From contig QLOH01000828.1 of the NCBI GenBank assembly GCA_026901365.1, positions 62,001-126,000 of the forward strand: a stretch of DNA of 64,000 nucleotides, read 5' to 3'. This DNA comes from Sesbania bispinosa. Its lineage: Eukaryota; Streptophyta; Magnoliopsida; Fabales; Fabaceae. Positions 11,943 to 24,443 of this stretch are shown one piece after another. Both the position numbers and the translations under genes were made by a program. The notes beneath the pieces are model-generated. The model saw only the letters and a list, made by a program, of their open reading frames with translations. It was not told the DNA's origin and made no database searches. Each line of letters opens with the position of its first letter. The stretch's first letter is position 1.

Positions 11943-13233
11943 ATTCTACCCCATAAAAAAAGTTGTCCTCAAAATTTTAGGTTATCATGTTTTACCTCTT
12001 CTCCCGGTCATATTCTCTTTCTTAACAGTGCTGGTACACTATGAAATTCTCCAATCAACACCTGATCATTAATACTCTATTCCCTTCAAGGTGGCTAGGG
12101 AAAACTATGGGTCGATTGGGCTTCCTAGCCTTACCTCTTCATCCTTTATTCACCGGTCAAGTCTTGGGTTTCATTATCTCTTTAATCTCCTCTAAGTATA
12201 ACTTTGATAACTTCACTATTCCACTATCTTCCTTTCACCTCCCTATAAGGCTTGACTACTTCAAACATTCTTTCTACTTGACAGGCCAAAGACACTCCAT
12301 CAATGGTCCCCACTTAGATGAAAGTTGGGATGCGCTCGGAAGACACGCAGGGTGGCCCCCTCCCAACCATCCTATGGCATAAAACAATCTACCACCTAAA
12401 AGGTCGCAACATGAAATGATCTCATAATACTCTGGTTCAAAGTTCCTAACTTGATTCTTAGTTTGCCCACTATATCTGGGATTACCTAGAATTACACAAT
12501 TGTTAGGGACATTAACTCTAGAGAGTTACAACTCCACCAGAAATTTTGTGTTGTTTTACAACCTGACATTAACTCTAATTCACCCTATGGTTTCCCTGAA
12601 ACTAATGCTAACAATACACTCACATGTAATCACTTAATCCATGAATCATGAAACTTGCACCATAGAGGTAATCTGTCACTTGAGATGCATCCCAGGGACA
12701 TATATCCACGTAAGTTACACATGCAACAATCAATGACTTGAAAGACAATGAAACACGGCAGGCAGAATCAAGGGAACACTAACGACCCAACATGCAACAC
12801 CTCTATCATTAATACAAGTACAATCCCTAAGGGTTATGGAATGACTCTGATAAATACTGCAATGTTTTGTGACCTATTCTCATGAGTTTCCTTCCCGGGT
12901 CCATAACACAGGCTACCCCCTTAGAGAATGAGGCTCCCCTAGCTTAACTATGGGCCTCAACCCAATTTCTGAAGGCTCAAGGCTCTAATTTTCTCCTCAG
13001 GCTGTCCCACTCAAGATCATGAAACTTGACTCTACTCCCTCCAATATACCCAACTACTTCTAGCCCGAAGCAAGTCAGGGTTCTACATCTCAGCCATTAA
13101 TAACCCCGCCTAAGTACTAGTCATAGGTAAGAATGAAGTTTTCTTGATTATAGGTGCTTTTCAACTTAGGTCATTGTCTAACATATTCCAATCTGTTCCC
13201 TCACTTGCATCATACTTCACTTATGTGAAGCTG
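11943..13233 (-). other. Internal region of inner Tekay-like element, 3' side
   Basis: The polypurine tract lies directly beside the LTR (on the minus strand ATGGGGTAGAAT, about 11943-11955). The rest is non-coding. The longest frame (12041-12382, 113 codons) shows no retroelement motif in any frame and I treat it as chance. Confidence 0.5.
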
Positions 13234-13895
13234 AGCCTTGTAACATCCCAAATTTTATTAAATAAAATAAAATTAATAAAATAAGAGAAATAAATAAATA
13301 ATAATAATATTAGTAAATTTGTATGAATAAGGTTATTTAATAAATAGTAAGAATAATAAAAAGAATAAGTGGGTTGAGAGTGGGCCCAGCCTAATTAAGT
13401 ATTTATTTAAGGAGGGGTTCTCAGTTCACCCTAATCCTTATTCGTATAATCGTCAGAGAGCGAAATGCTAAGGAGGGGAGAAACTAAGTCTTAAGAGGAG
13501 GTTGCTGAGGAGTAATCATCAAGAACCAAGAAAGAATATTCCTTGCTGTTTGATCTTCACTTCAAGGTACGGTGGGGAAGAGGGTGCTGCTTGTATATGC
13601 ATGTAAGGGTGCTTGGGTAATGATTTAAGAGTAGAAATTCGTATTTATGTATGCTATAACTGAGAATAGATGATATAAACTATGATTTATGGTTGTTTGA
13701 ATGATTCTTGATGAATCTTGAGTGACTTGAATGATAATAATGAGAATAGTGAAAAGGGGATAATAAGGGTTTGATGATTTGGGGTTTTGATGGGAAACCC
13801 ATGTAAAACTGTTAAAGATTGATGATTTTGATGAGTTTGATGAATATTGATGATTATGAATGGTGTTTATTGAAAATGATTGATTAAAACGTACG

Positions 13896-14055
13896 AATAG
13901 TCGCGATTGGCGACACTTGCGCTTCAGTAGGCGCTGAGCGCATACTGAAGCGTGTGACCCTTGAACCTGCGCTGCACTCGGGCTGAGCGCGAGTGGAGCG
14001 CAGCTTGCTGGCATGCGCGCTGCGGGTGCGCTAAGCGTGGGCTAAGCGCAGCTTG
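13896..14055. repeat. GC-rich GCGC palindrome cassette
   Basis: A sharply GC-rich island inside an AT-rich LTR, made of short inverted motifs such as GCGCTTCAGTAGGCGC, CTGAGCGC, GAGCGCGAGTGGAGCGC and GCTAAGCGTGGGCTAAGCGC. At the matching position of the sister solo LTR (58050-58350) the cassette is instead an array of GTAATCGATTAC. Confidence 0.8.
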
Positions 14056-14122
14056 CAGATTGATTTATTTTAAAAGGTGAAATTGTGCAGGATGCTTAAT
14101 GGTATTGATGGTGTGTGATAAT

Positions 14123-14306
14123 GCTTTATGCTATTTTGGTGTGCATATAGTTGGTAAATATGCAACATGCTTTATGCTATTTTGGTTTGCATATAGTTGG
14201 TAAATATGCAATATGCTTTATGCTATTTTGGTGTGCATATAGTTGGTGAATATGCAATATGCTTGATGATATTTTGGTGTGCATATGGTTGGTGAATATG
14301 CAATGT
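14123..14306 (+). repeat. 46-bp minisatellite, four copies
   Basis: Four consecutive 46-bp units beginning GCTTTATGCTATTTTGGT and ending near AAATATGCAA. The fourth is the most diverged (GCTTGATGATATTTTGG). Lies within the solo LTR and is absent from the sister LTR. Confidence 0.9.
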
Positions 14307-14680
14307 GATTGGTGATGATATGGAATAATATGATGATATTAATGATGTTTTGGTGTGCATAATATACAATGTGATTTATGATGATTGGTGAATATGTATG
14401 ATGATACATGATGATGGTGATTGATGTTATTTATGATGATAATGAGATTGGGTGATATTTATGATGATTTTGATGATGATGATTGGTGAATATGTATGAT
14501 AATATATGATGACGATGAATGGTGCTAATTATAATGATTAATGATGATGTTGTTGGTGTTGTACCCGAGTCTAACTCGAGGAGGTGAATATGGTACCTGA
14601 GTATAACTCGGGGAGGTGATAATGTGATGATAATTTCATTAACCAAATGATGTAAATGATGTTTGAATATATATGATGTT

Positions 14681-15003
14681 GTACTTGAGGTACACAAACC
14701 TAGTGAGAGGCGAGTGTAACTTAGGGAGGTGATTGTACTCGAAGTGCACAATGCCCAGTGAGGGGTAGAGTGTACTCGGGGAGGTGATTGTACTCGAGAT
14801 GCATAAGCCTAGTGAGAGGCGAGTGTACTCGGGGAGGTGATTGTACTCGAGGTGCACAATGCCCAGTGAGGGGTAGAGTGTACTCGGGGAGGTGATTGTA
14901 CTCGAGATGCATAAGCCTAGTGAGAGGCGAGTGTACTCGGGGAGGTGATTGTACTTGAGATGCATAAGCCTAGTGAGAGGCGAGTGTAACTCAGGGAGGT
15001 GAA
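14681..15003 (+). repeat. 53-55 bp minisatellite, six copies of two alternating types
   Basis: Units start GTACTCGAG (or GTACTTGAG) at about 14681, 14735, 14790, 14843, 14898 and 14951. Two variants mix: one with CACAATGCCCAGTGAGGGG, one with CATAAGCCTAGTGAGAGG, so part of the array amplified as a dimer of about 108 bp. Shorter related units containing CTGAGTATAACTCGGGGAGG flank it on both sides (14561-14620 and 15004-15140). Confidence 0.9.
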
Positions 15004-15801
15004 TATTGTACCTGAGTGTGACTCAGGGAGGTGAGTATTGATTATGTTATTGACTATGGTACCTGAGTATAACTCGGGGAGGTGAGTAATGATTGTGAAT
15101 ATGTTGATAATTGTACCTGAGTATAACTCAGGGAGGTGAATGATGATAATGATGAGTATGATGATATTGATGATAATGATGAGCGTAATGATAATGATGA
15201 ATATGACGATATTGATAATAATGATGAGTATGATGATAATGATGATAATGATGATTGTATTGATATTGATGATGTTGTGGTGTATATGATGATGGTGACG
15301 ATGTTTATATTTGATGATAGATTGAGTTATATATGATGATGTTGTTTATATGTGGGTGAGGATAAGGTAGCCTCCTATGTGTATGTATGAGTAGTTTTCT
15401 TTTCCTCACTGTATTACTGTGGATATTTTTACAGGTGTTGATGATGAAACGATTGGTGTCGAGTTTGATTAAAGGGAATGTGCTCTGATAGATGTGACAT
15501 CAGGGTATAATTTGGGGGTCTTTTATCATGATTCTAGTTAGGAAGTTTTTGTAAACCATTTTGGATGCCTTGCACGGTAAGTAGGATGCTTAGTTATTTT
15601 TATTTCTTTGGAGATTCCGCTGCATGAGTATTGAATTACATTTGAAGTTTTATTTCGTTTTAATTAAGTTGTGTTTCGAACTAATGAGGTTTTTAATAAG
15701 AGAGTTTTGTGAACCTTTTTACCCATCGTGGGACGTTACCTTTTCTATACTTCAATTTATTAAACGTATAAGAGTTTGGGGTAGAAGGGTGTCACAAGCC
15801 T

Positions 15802-17958
15802 CCCATTCCTAGGCCACTAGGGTCACTAAGCAACCCAAGTACTACTGAGCTTAATCCGGGAAAAATAATGGAAAATCTAAGGTAGATTTCAACTTGGTTT
15901 CAAACTAAGGAACCATCAAATCAATCAATCAGGTGAGGGGAATACACTAAATAACTTATATCAATACTAGGAGATTAGCTTGTACTTAGGGAGACCAAGA
16001 CCAAGTGCTAGAATGTTCATTTGATTAAATGAAGCACCGAGGTAACCCATTGTAACACCTCTTGCAAAATGCCGAAGGATTAGTTATAACTATTAAGGGT
16101 AGGAACTAAATGTATAAGTATAGGGATTTATGAACTAAGCATGGATTCGAAGAAGGCTTTTCTAATACCAAAGCAGTAGAGACGATGAACCTTGTTCCTT
16201 AAGTGCTAATAACTAAGTTAGTAATCATAGAACCTAAAAGAATCGAACATGATAAAAACCTTCAAGGTAAATTTAACCTTCCAAGTTTCCCGATTCACTC
16301 CCTATCTTTATATTATTGAATTTACTTTTTAACTCAAGCCAAAATCGACTAAGAGGTTATCATCAGGTAATAATGACCAGTCAAAAACCAAAGATGAATA
16401 ACACAATTGTATATAAGTAGTTGAACCAATAACAGAAGATTTAAGGTAGAATAAGATGGTTAATGAGTTAAGGTCATTAAGCTTAGATCTTCTCTATTGG
16501 TTCATTTTACTCTGAATCCTATCGTGGTCCTTAATAATTTAAAATTTGTGGTCTAAGGTCATCTAATGTAGTCTCCATCCTCCGACCTCAAGGCAAGTCC
16601 CTTATGGCTCATGGGTCACCCCAACCACTAATCCTAAACTTCAGGGGTAGGTAATCTTCAAATTCCAAATCAAGGTTCTACATAAATAACAATTCCTCCA
16701 ACATCACTATACCAAGAGGAAATTGGTAGATAGAAAAACAAAAGATTTACGGCCATAGTTCCACCTACTTCGTTACATTTAAGACTACTCCACTCCAAAG
16801 ATAAACCAACTCATCCTAGGACCTAGGGCCACTCCCTCCACATCAAGGAGGCTAGTTCCCATAACTTCCCACTTGTTCTATACAATCTACACAAGCACAA
16901 AACTCTCAACCCCGCCAAATCCTAAAGTTTCAAGATCATTCAAATCACACTCAAAGGATACATAATAAATCACGCACATACATTGCAATCATGTTGTTTA
17001 ATCAACAATAGAATACCAATTGTAAAATAGGGGTTTTCGTATTCAATCCATTCCAATGCAAACAACATAAACCAAACCGAAAAACCGAAAACCGAATCAA
17101 TCCGAAATCCAAAAAACCGAAAACCGTAAAAATCGAAATTATTTTATTGGATTGGATTGGTTTCCGAATCCTATATTGAAGACCGATCCAATCCAATCCA
17201 TACTGAACTTATATATACATATATTTATAAAATTACTTATACTAATGCACTTTTTATAATTTTATTATCTAATATCATGTTAATATTTCTATAAATATAT
17301 CACTTTAAAACTAGTTTTAAATTAGTTTTCATGTCTCATGTCATTCTTTTTATGTAATTATATATTTGTTTTAATAAATATATGACTCATGTCATTCTTT
17401 TTATATAATTATATCATTTTTTTCTAATATTTATTGTCTCTTTAAAAAACCGAAAATCGATCCGATCCAATCTAATTTAAATTGGATCGGATTTGAAAAA
17501 AATATCAAAACCGATCGGATAATGAAATGATAAAATCGCAATGATCGGATCAGATGGTTTTTTGCCTCAAAATCGATCCAAACCGAACCATGAACACCCC
17601 TATTGTAAAACTCAAGGTCAAACAACATTAGGATCACTCATCAAGTAGTTCATTTATATAGGTTCCTCAAAAGAGACTTATTTTCGCTGAGCTCTAGCTA
17701 TGACATTCTATAGGGTACCTTAGGTAAGTGTCTGGTCCTGGGGAATAAGTCTATGAACTCCTTTCTCCTTAACAGGTGGTAGGAACTAACCTTGTTAGGG
17801 ATACGTCCTAAATCCCTGACAAGGAACTCTATTCAAGTTACTAACTTTAATCCTGCATACAACGCACACAATACAAGGGTGATCAGTCTCTATAAGGTGT
17901 ACAAGGTACTATAGGATTATAGAAAGTCACGGGCAACTAACCTAACCATAGTCCAATT
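15802..17958 (-). other. Internal region of inner Tekay-like element, 5' side
   Basis: Non-coding on both strands apart from the hAT-like MITE at 17028-17602. Stops are frequent in all frames and no gag motif is visible next to the primer site, where gag would be expected. Confidence 0.5.
17028..17602. mobile_element. hAT-like MITE (575 bp)
   Basis: Begins TAGGGGT and ends ACCCCTA (terminal inverted repeat TAGGGGTKTTC) and is flanked by a perfect 8-bp duplication TTGTAAAA (17020-17027 and 17603-17610), as expected for hAT transposition. Sub-terminal sequence is rich in AACCGAAAA-type repeats and GGATCGGAT/ATCCGATCC segments. No transposase frame, so non-autonomous. Confidence 0.85.
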
Positions 17959-17980
17959 GGATTGAACTGCTCTGATACCA
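17959..17980 (-). other. Primer-binding site, initiator Met-tRNA type
   Basis: On the minus strand this reads TGGTATCAGAGCAG, an exact match to the plant Met-tRNA primer-site core, three bases from the LTR end at 17984. It identifies the 5' LTR and the minus orientation. Confidence 0.85.
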
Positions 17981-19874
17981 TAGTGTAACGTCCTAATTCC
18001 GGAAATCTAGGAATAGTGCCCATTTGAAGCAACTTCCTAAATTTCTGAAATTATTTTCATGACATTACCAATACCGTAGACATACAACACATATAAAGCT
18101 TAAGTAACCAATGTTTACTTAAGTGGTAGTTACTAATTTATGATATACAATAATTGCCATTAACTGGCTACATTTCAACAGAAACAGGCAATACAATTAC
18201 TATCATCCTTGCTATACACCAGAATCTAGCTATTCTAAAACATATAACTTCTCGAAGGAATCGTCCCTTCTTAAACCTCAAGTCTTTCCTTCTAGGCTTT
18301 TAGCTGAACATTTTGAAGATCTAAAATATGCCAAAAAACGTGTGGGGAGACTTACGTCCCAGTGAGTGTGATCGTGCAAAAGTGTAGGTGTGCAGACAAT
18401 ACATATATGCACAGCGAAAATTCATGGATTCAACCCATAACAATTCATACATCAAACTCTACATTTAACTCATAACAATTCATTCATCAAACTTTACATT
18501 CAACCTTTTGGTGTATCACCCAACACTAGTGGGGTCTTAGCACTTAAACCTCTGACCTAGACTGAGCTCAATACCATTCAAGGAACGTCTCCCTTGAGGC
18601 CAATTTAACCTTCTGTTTTAATTAACATTCACATTCAATCATCCTCTTTATATATATATCACTTATAACAATTCACCATTTTCATTTCAATCAACCTCTT
18701 GGTGTATTACCCAACACTAGTGGGGTCTTAGCACTTAAACCTCTGACCTAGGCTGAGCTCAATACCATTCAAGGAGCGTCTACCTTTAGGCCAATTTAGC
18801 CTTCTGTCTTAATTAACATTCACATTCAACATTTTTAACCTCTTGGGTACAAGACACCCCTTTTTCCTCTTTGGACCGGAGTCCCACTTGGTTTTCATTA
18901 TACAATCATACATTTTCATAAGTTAAATTCATAAAATAGGAGTAACCATAATCAAGCATATCACATAGTTCTACCACATAGGGGTAAAGAATAAAAGGGT
19001 TCACAAAATTCATTCTTTTCCTCAAACCCTAGCTATCTCAACCCCTACATGTTCCTTCAATCACACAGAAGAGAAATATCTCAAACTCCAAGCATTTCAA
19101 CACCCCATTACCAATACACAACTCCAAAATCCCCAATCTCCTATCCTAGGGTTTGGGCCTCAAAGGCAAAACAACAATCAATCCAAACATTCAACCAATC
19201 CAAACCTACACATTTCATTTAAAAGCATAACAATCAATAGAGAAAGGGAATAAAGGAGGGGGATCATGTAAGAGGAACACATACACAAGCATTGGTTGAG
19301 GGGAGAACCACAATCACCTCTAATGGAGGAAATAGAGAAGAATGGAGGGATGAGGATTAAGATCCAAGCTCCTTGAACAGTGTGGGTGGCTCCAATCCAT
19401 GATTCCTCCTTCAATCTACCCCTTCTCTCTAGTTCCTCTCTCTAGAATGAGAGAAATGAGAGGAAATGAGGGTTGGAAGCCCTAGATCTTCGTTTTAAAA
19501 ACTCAGAACGCGTTTGCTCACTCAAGCGCGCAAACTTTCTGCCAAATCCCTGAATTCCACTGACATCCTCGCTCGAGCGAGCTATTTCTCGCTTGAGCGA
19601 GAATAAGCCATTTTGGATGTACAAATGAGATTGGAATACTATCATATAACATATCTAATTGAAGCCCCGGATCTTAGCTTTCTAATGCAAGTGGAATAAC
19701 ATCAATTGGAAAACTACAACTCTAGATATTATTGAATTAATGCACCAAGGTCATTAGGCTTAAAACCCAAAATTAAGCAACAACCTTGGTTGAAGCCTAA
19801 CGGGGCACACTTTGCATGAACCATGATGTAAATCATCAATTCACTTCAATAAGGCGAAGGTTAAGGGTTCCAAG

Positions 19875-21214
19875 TGTTGAGTCTCAAAATATTATTAAGT
19901 GATTAATAATGTTTTAAGTCTCTTTAACCTGAGTTTTAATGAACAACAAATTTGCTTTAATAGAAAGATACTGCTTATGGGTATTCTTCTGTGTTTCAGC
20001 AATTCTGTAAAGGAAGCTGAACATGCTGATAAATATGATCCTACTGAAGCATGTCAACCCTCTGAAGATCCAATTCTCTGAAATAATGGAAGAACTTGCT
20101 AAAGGATCAAGACATGCTGAAGATCTCGAACCTTCTCATATTAAGAAACACTAGTCATATTTCTGCATAAAATCAAGTTTCTTTAATTCCTTTGAAGACT
20201 CAAGTCTCGTACAACTTTCTGTAATACTATATGCACAATCCTCCTTCTGGAAAGTCAATTTAGAAGCTTTTGTACGTGTTTCAAATCATGTTCACCAAAA
20301 AGAAAATTGTCTCTGCAGAAAGTACACTTTATCAGAAAAGTAGAGTCAGCGTTGCTGCTACCTACCTCTGTTGTACCTACTGCTACAAGCTACTTATGCT
20401 CAGTCTCACAATGGAAATAAAGCTATCAGACAATGGGACTCTAAGGACCTTTAACTGGTCTACAGATCCCTTCTCCATATATATGGGATTCATACAATGA
20501 AGAAAAGAGAGAGACTACGTGAAAATACTTGCTGAAGTGCTGCTCAAATAATTTTCTGAAGTTCATCTCATTTTGCTTCATTTGTACACAAAACTTTTAA
20601 ATCCATAGTTATACTCAGTTATTTGTACATCTTACCCAGTTTAGGCTTTAAACTTGTGTAGTTTGAAAGCTTAAGCTTTATCTTTTCATACATTGTTTCT
20701 GTTTGAGCCTGGAGAGGCTTGATGTTTAAAGAATACTTGGTTTGAGCCTGGAGAGGCTTGTCTGTAAAAGAATACTTTTTGTAAAGAGCCTGAAGTGGCT
20801 TGTCTGAAAAAGAATACTTGTAACTGTGATCAGTTAGTGGAAAATCCATTGCTAGTTGGCATTGGGACTGGACGTAGCTCACAGTGGATGTGAGTGAACC
20901 AGGATAAATCTCTTGGCTAAGTCTTCTCTACCCTTATCTCTCTATATCTGTTATTTAACTAACAAGAAGGGTTTGGAATATAGTGATTTATACTGTTGAA
21001 AAATTATTTTAACCAAATACGCTTTTAAGAAACAGTTTTAATCAACTTTGTTAAACCTGCTGAAATATTTTCAGCAAGTACCATAACTCCAGTTTCAGCA
21101 AGTTTGCAAAAACTTTTGTGAAATACTTTGCTTGTTAAAAGGTTTCTGAAAAATCTGTTTGAACATTTAAAACATTATTCAACCCCCCTTCTAGTGTTTC
21201 CTGTGGTTTCTACA
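19875..21214 (+). mobile_element. Solo LTR of SIRE-like copia element
   Basis: Starts TGTTGAGTCTCAAAATATT, ends GGTTTCTACA, 1340 bp, with flanks CCAAG (19870-19874) and CTAAG (21215-21219). The empty site in the other LTR reads CTAAG. It is the same LTR family as the copia element at 34416-49504, in opposite orientation. It contains three AGCCTGNAGWGGCT hairpin motifs at about 20706-20805 and the conserved GGACGTAGCTCACAGTGG block (about 20871). Confidence 0.9.
20700..20825. repeat. AGCCT-n4-AGGCT hairpin repeats in copia LTR
   Basis: Three imperfect tandem units of about 40 bp, each with GAGCCTGNAGNGGCTTG and AAAGAATACTT. The same motif recurs in reverse orientation in the copia LTR at 48605-48710 and singly at about 23485 and 62660. 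Confidence 0.75.
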
Positions 21215-21649
21215 CTAAGTGCCCATGGGACTATGCTCCTCTATTCCCCTGTTCCTTTTCATAAATCACCTTTCTACTTCGGTTCCTTGAGTCTATGCCT
21301 CTCCTCTTCCTTCCCGCCAATTCGTTTGAGCTTAGTATCTTTCGTGTTAATCTAATTCCCTAGTTCCAATGTCTCTACTTCCTTCCTCACCTCTTCCCTA
21401 TGCTAACCTTTCTATCACCGGGTGTGACTCCTACTATGCTAATTCTACAGGCATGTTTGGCTTAATACTTAGTTTTTCCCTTCTCGATTCCCTTAAAACT
21501 CCCAACTCTTAATCGATTCGCTAACTCTTGTCTTATTTTCATTTCAAACCCCTAAGTTCTCATTTTACTTCTAACTTCCCTTCTTGCGGTGGGATTCACA
21601 TCCTAAGACTTCCACGGTATTTCTAGATTCAAATTTCCGGGATGTAACC

Positions 21650-22080
21650 GTCATAGCTAGGACTTGTCCACCATGCCCTCCAATCAGGGGAGTACATCCT
21701 AGTTTTGATTCTGCATTTTCTTTACTATTTTTTCCTTCCTTTATTTAGGTGCATTGGGGACAATGTTGGGCTCTAAGTGTGGGAAGGGGTACCCATTGGG
21801 TGCCTAATTTGTGCTCACTAAATGTTGAATTGTAAAATTGCAAGTCCTCATTAATAATTCGGTTCTCATTTTATTTAGGCTTTAAAATACTCATTATTAT
21901 GGGACCCAATTTTTTTGTTAACAAATGCATTATTAAAAAGAAAAGGGAATAATTAATTGAAAAGGTAAAAATCAACATAAAAGTCCCTATCATTTTATTA
22001 TGCATTGAATTAGCTTCTAAATTTGAGATTTGTGCCAAAAAGGGGGTTTGAAATAATCTTAATATTATCCCCTCTATTCT
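21650..22080 (+). mobile_element. Athila/Tat-like element, part 2
   Basis: Continues directly from 9718 when the inner gypsy element is removed. GTCATAGCTAGGACTTGTCC and the following ~250 bp match 32268-32412. Non-coding leader-type sequence. Cut at 22080 by a copia-like solo LTR. Confidence 0.7.
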
Positions 22081-23884
22081 TGTATGAGAGATTTTTGTAA
22101 GGTCCAAGAATCCCCTTAAGTGGTTTTAATTATGATAACCAATCAAAGCTTACTTGAGATATTCCGAGTATTAAAGGACTAATCATTTCATTTAAGTGTA
22201 TGTCAAGAAGATACAGACAGGTCTTTACAGAAGATACATTTCAGCCCCAGAAGAAAGAAACAAGTTCTACTTACTTAGGAAGAATGGCTTCAAACTTGTT
22301 AAGAATGACAAATCTTTGAATGGAAGCATAAAAATTATTGATAAAATCATAAGAAAATCATTCACAACTTAACAAGGTCTTTAGAAGATGAAAACAGTAC
22401 CTTCTCAAGAAGAAATCATAACAAAACTACTTTAGAAGGAAGATTCATTTTCAAAGAAGAAAAAGAAGTATTCCCAAGGTTTCCAAGGATCAAGATGTAA
22501 TAAAGAACTTCACAAAGCTTGAAGATCATCTGCAGGAGGTAGAAGATAATTCTGCAGAAAAACATGATGACGTACTTTTTGCAGAAGAAGCATGAAACAA
22601 GTGATTTTTCACTTTCTGAGATTACAACTGAAGCAACTACATATAAAATGTTTTATATCAATCAATTTAAGTATTCAAAGAGGAAACAACAACAGCATTC
22701 ACAAGCTTCCTGTGACAACAGAAGAAGAAACAGTGGCAGATTGTCTGAAGAAGATACAAAAGTCAGTAACATCTTTTTTTATCCTTCTGAAGACAATGCT
22801 TAGGCCAAAAATATTTAAAATAATTCATACTAAGTCAGAAAAACATTGAGGGAGGTCCCCAGATAAAATGTCTGCAAAAGAAACAAGAAAACAGTTCTGC
22901 AGAAGATGCATCCTCCAGAAGATGTGACTGGTCAAACATGCCAGTTGTGCAAAGTTGTGATTACTGCAGCTTGAAAGTGAAAGACCCAAAGGCACAGCTG
23001 GGTGTTCAAACCTATGTCCAACAGCTAGTTCTCTTTATTCTCTATAAAAGGAGACCTCTCCCTCATTTTGAAATCACCTCATTCCAGAAGAAGCAATAGA
23101 CTTGCTGAATTTACAACTCACATCTTTTGGGGAATTTCTCTCTCTCTCTTCTTCTTAAGTATCTGATCCGAAAAGTCTTGAAGAGAGATTTGGCTCATCA
23201 TCTTGCTTCTGCTGTGCTAAGATTGTACTACTTTGAGCCTTATATTTTCTTTACTCTTTCTCATTCATATTGTAAAGTTCCAAAAGGAATTTGCCGGTGC
23301 ATATTCCTTTTGTGACTAGTAAGGGAAAGTGTTTACAGTGAGGTCTGCTGAGATTTGGTGATCTCAGCTGTTTAATAGAATCTGCAGAAGGTACTTGCAG
23401 TATTCTGGGTTACTAGATCTTCTGCAGAAGGTTCTGCAGTAAGTTTCTAGTTTGAAAACTGTGTGAGTAAGGTTGAGATTAGCCTGAAGAGGCTGGTGAA
23501 AGAATACTAGTGGTAAGGTTACCCAAGAAATTTGTAATTTGATTTTAGAGTGAGAAAATCCTAGAGGTGTAGGGATTGGACGTAGCCTCAGGTTGGAAGA
23601 GGTGAACCAGTATAAAATTCTTGTGTGCCATCTTCTTTACCCTTCTCTCTATTATTTACTGCATGTGCATAAAATTATTTTATCAGATTAATACCTAAGT
23701 TTATAACTAAAAGAATTGGTATCTTCTGCATAATTAATCTGAACTAACATCTACCTTTTGGAAGCCTATTTTTCAATACTAAGCCAAGATCACTCTTGAG
23801 CAGAAAAAAGTATTGAAAGATATTGCAGAAAATTTTATTCAATCACAATTTAACCCCCTTCTTGTGATTGAAGCCTCAACTTCA
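22081..23884 (+). mobile_element. Copia-like solo LTR (1.8 kb)
   Basis: Starts TGTATGAGAGA, ends GCCTCAACTTCA, with a perfect ATTCT duplication (22076-22080 and 23885-23889). It contains GATTTAGTCC-free AT-rich U3, the repeated phrase TCTGCAGAAG, a TATA-like CTCTATAAAAGGAG (about 23039-23052), one AGCCTGAAGAGGCT hairpin (about 23484), the GGACGTAGCCTCAGG block (about 23578) and a terminal TTTAACCCCCTTCTTGTG shared in form with copia LTRs elsewhere in the window. No internal region is present. Confidence 0.8.
23039..23052 (+). promoter_or_regulatory. Putative TATA box of copia-like solo LTR
   Basis: CTCTATAAAAGGAG is a strong TATA-box match about 960 bp into the LTR, with a plausible leader downstream. 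Inferred from sequence only. Confidence 0.5.
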
Positions 23885-24404
23885 ATTCTTCTCTTAGATT
23901 ATGTACTACAGAACTTGACTTGCAACCATTTTGAAACCTATGCATTTAATTATATGCTTGAAAATGATTAAGGCACCTTAGGAAATTATTTTTCCGGCCT
24001 TTAGAGATTTGTTTACATCCCTTAGTTGCCCATTTTGAACTTATTTGCTATATGCATTTCTTGGTACCCTTGTAATTTTTTTCCATATGATACTGTTCAG
24101 AATGTGAATGGAGCACTTTAGAAAAGGGAACTACTTTGATGAATTAAAAATAAAGAAAGAAGAGTAAGAAGAAAAAAAAAGAGGCCTTCCTCTCTTCGAA
24201 AGAACATGAGAAAAAAAAGAAAGAAGGAGCGTAAGAAGAAAAAAAGGGACCTTCCTCTCTTCAAAAGAAAAAAAGGAAGAAAAGAGAAAAATGGGTGAAA
24301 GAAAAGAAAACGTAAAGGGATGAATACTTGGAAGGGAAATTAATGTGAATAAATTTGTTTGGGCTCCTTTTAAAGTTTGAAGAGTTAAATGTTTTATTTA
24401 ATTA
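23885..24404 (+). mobile_element. Athila/Tat-like element, part 3
   Basis: Non-coding segment between the solo LTR and the LINE, with an AAGAAA-rich purine stretch (24140-24310) of the kind seen in the 3' part of such elements. No frame is supported. The last 18 bp (24387-24404) are the LINE target duplication. Confidence 0.55.
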
Positions 24405-24443
24405 AGGAAAATACTAGTATTGAGTTTTCATAGTTTTCTCTCA

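Larger units (their letters stand above)
13239..15796 (+). mobile_element. Solo LTR, family TGTAACATCCCAAATTT (copy 1)
   Basis: Starts TGTAACATCCCAAATTTTATT... and ends GGTGTCACA, 2558 bp, with a perfect AGCCT duplication (13234-13238 and 15797-15801). No internal region or second LTR is present, so it is a solo LTR. Order: TATA-like TATTTATTTAAGG (about 13401), leader with CAAGGTACGG splice-donor-like site (13564-13573), GC-rich palindromes (13896-14055), 46-bp tandem repeats (14123-14306), 53-55-bp tandem repeats (14681-15003), GATGAT microsatellite (15130-15300), and an acceptor-like TTTTTACAG (about 15426-15434). Homologous at both ends to 56726-59069. Confidence 0.9.
9719..21649 (-). mobile_element. 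Inner Tekay-like LTR retrotransposon, non-coding
   Basis: Two LTRs (3' LTR 9719-11942; 5' LTR 17984-21649) surround about 6 kb. A Met-tRNA primer site (17959-17980) beside the right LTR and a purine tract beside the left LTR fix the minus orientation. The flanks ATCAT (9714-9718) and GTCAT (21650-21654) look like a duplication with one transition. Removing the element rejoins the Athila/Tat-like leader exactly as in the copy at 32240-32300. I find no gag or pol in the internal region, so this is a large non-autonomous derivative. Confidence 0.8.
17984..21649 (-). mobile_element. 5' LTR of inner Tekay-like element, interrupted
   Basis: Colinear with the 3' LTR 9719-11942 but split by a copia solo LTR at 19875-21214. 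It also carries a local duplication: the block with CACTAGTGGGGTCTTAGCAC and CTGAGCTCAATACC occurs at about 18525 and again at about 18715. One palindrome pair is shortened (about 19505-19530) and one is perfectly kept (about 19567-19603). The terminal GATGTTACA is degraded to GATGTAACC. Confidence 0.8.

Noticed and set aside
12041..12382. 113-codon plus-strand frame
   Set aside because: Lies antisense in a decayed retroelement interior and shows no domain, codon pattern or initiation context.
14431..14965. Overlapping 106- and 108-codon minus-strand frames with repeated YNHLPEYTRLSLG-type residues
   Set aside because: These are frames through the 53-55 bp minisatellite, open only because the repeat unit lacks stops.
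14123..15003. Regular spacing suggestive of a CRISPR array
   Set aside because: The units are contiguous minisatellite copies without unique spacers, in plant retroelement DNA with no cas genes.
15136..15336. Acidic N/D/Y-rich 66-codon frame
   Set aside because: Translation of the GATGAT microsatellite.
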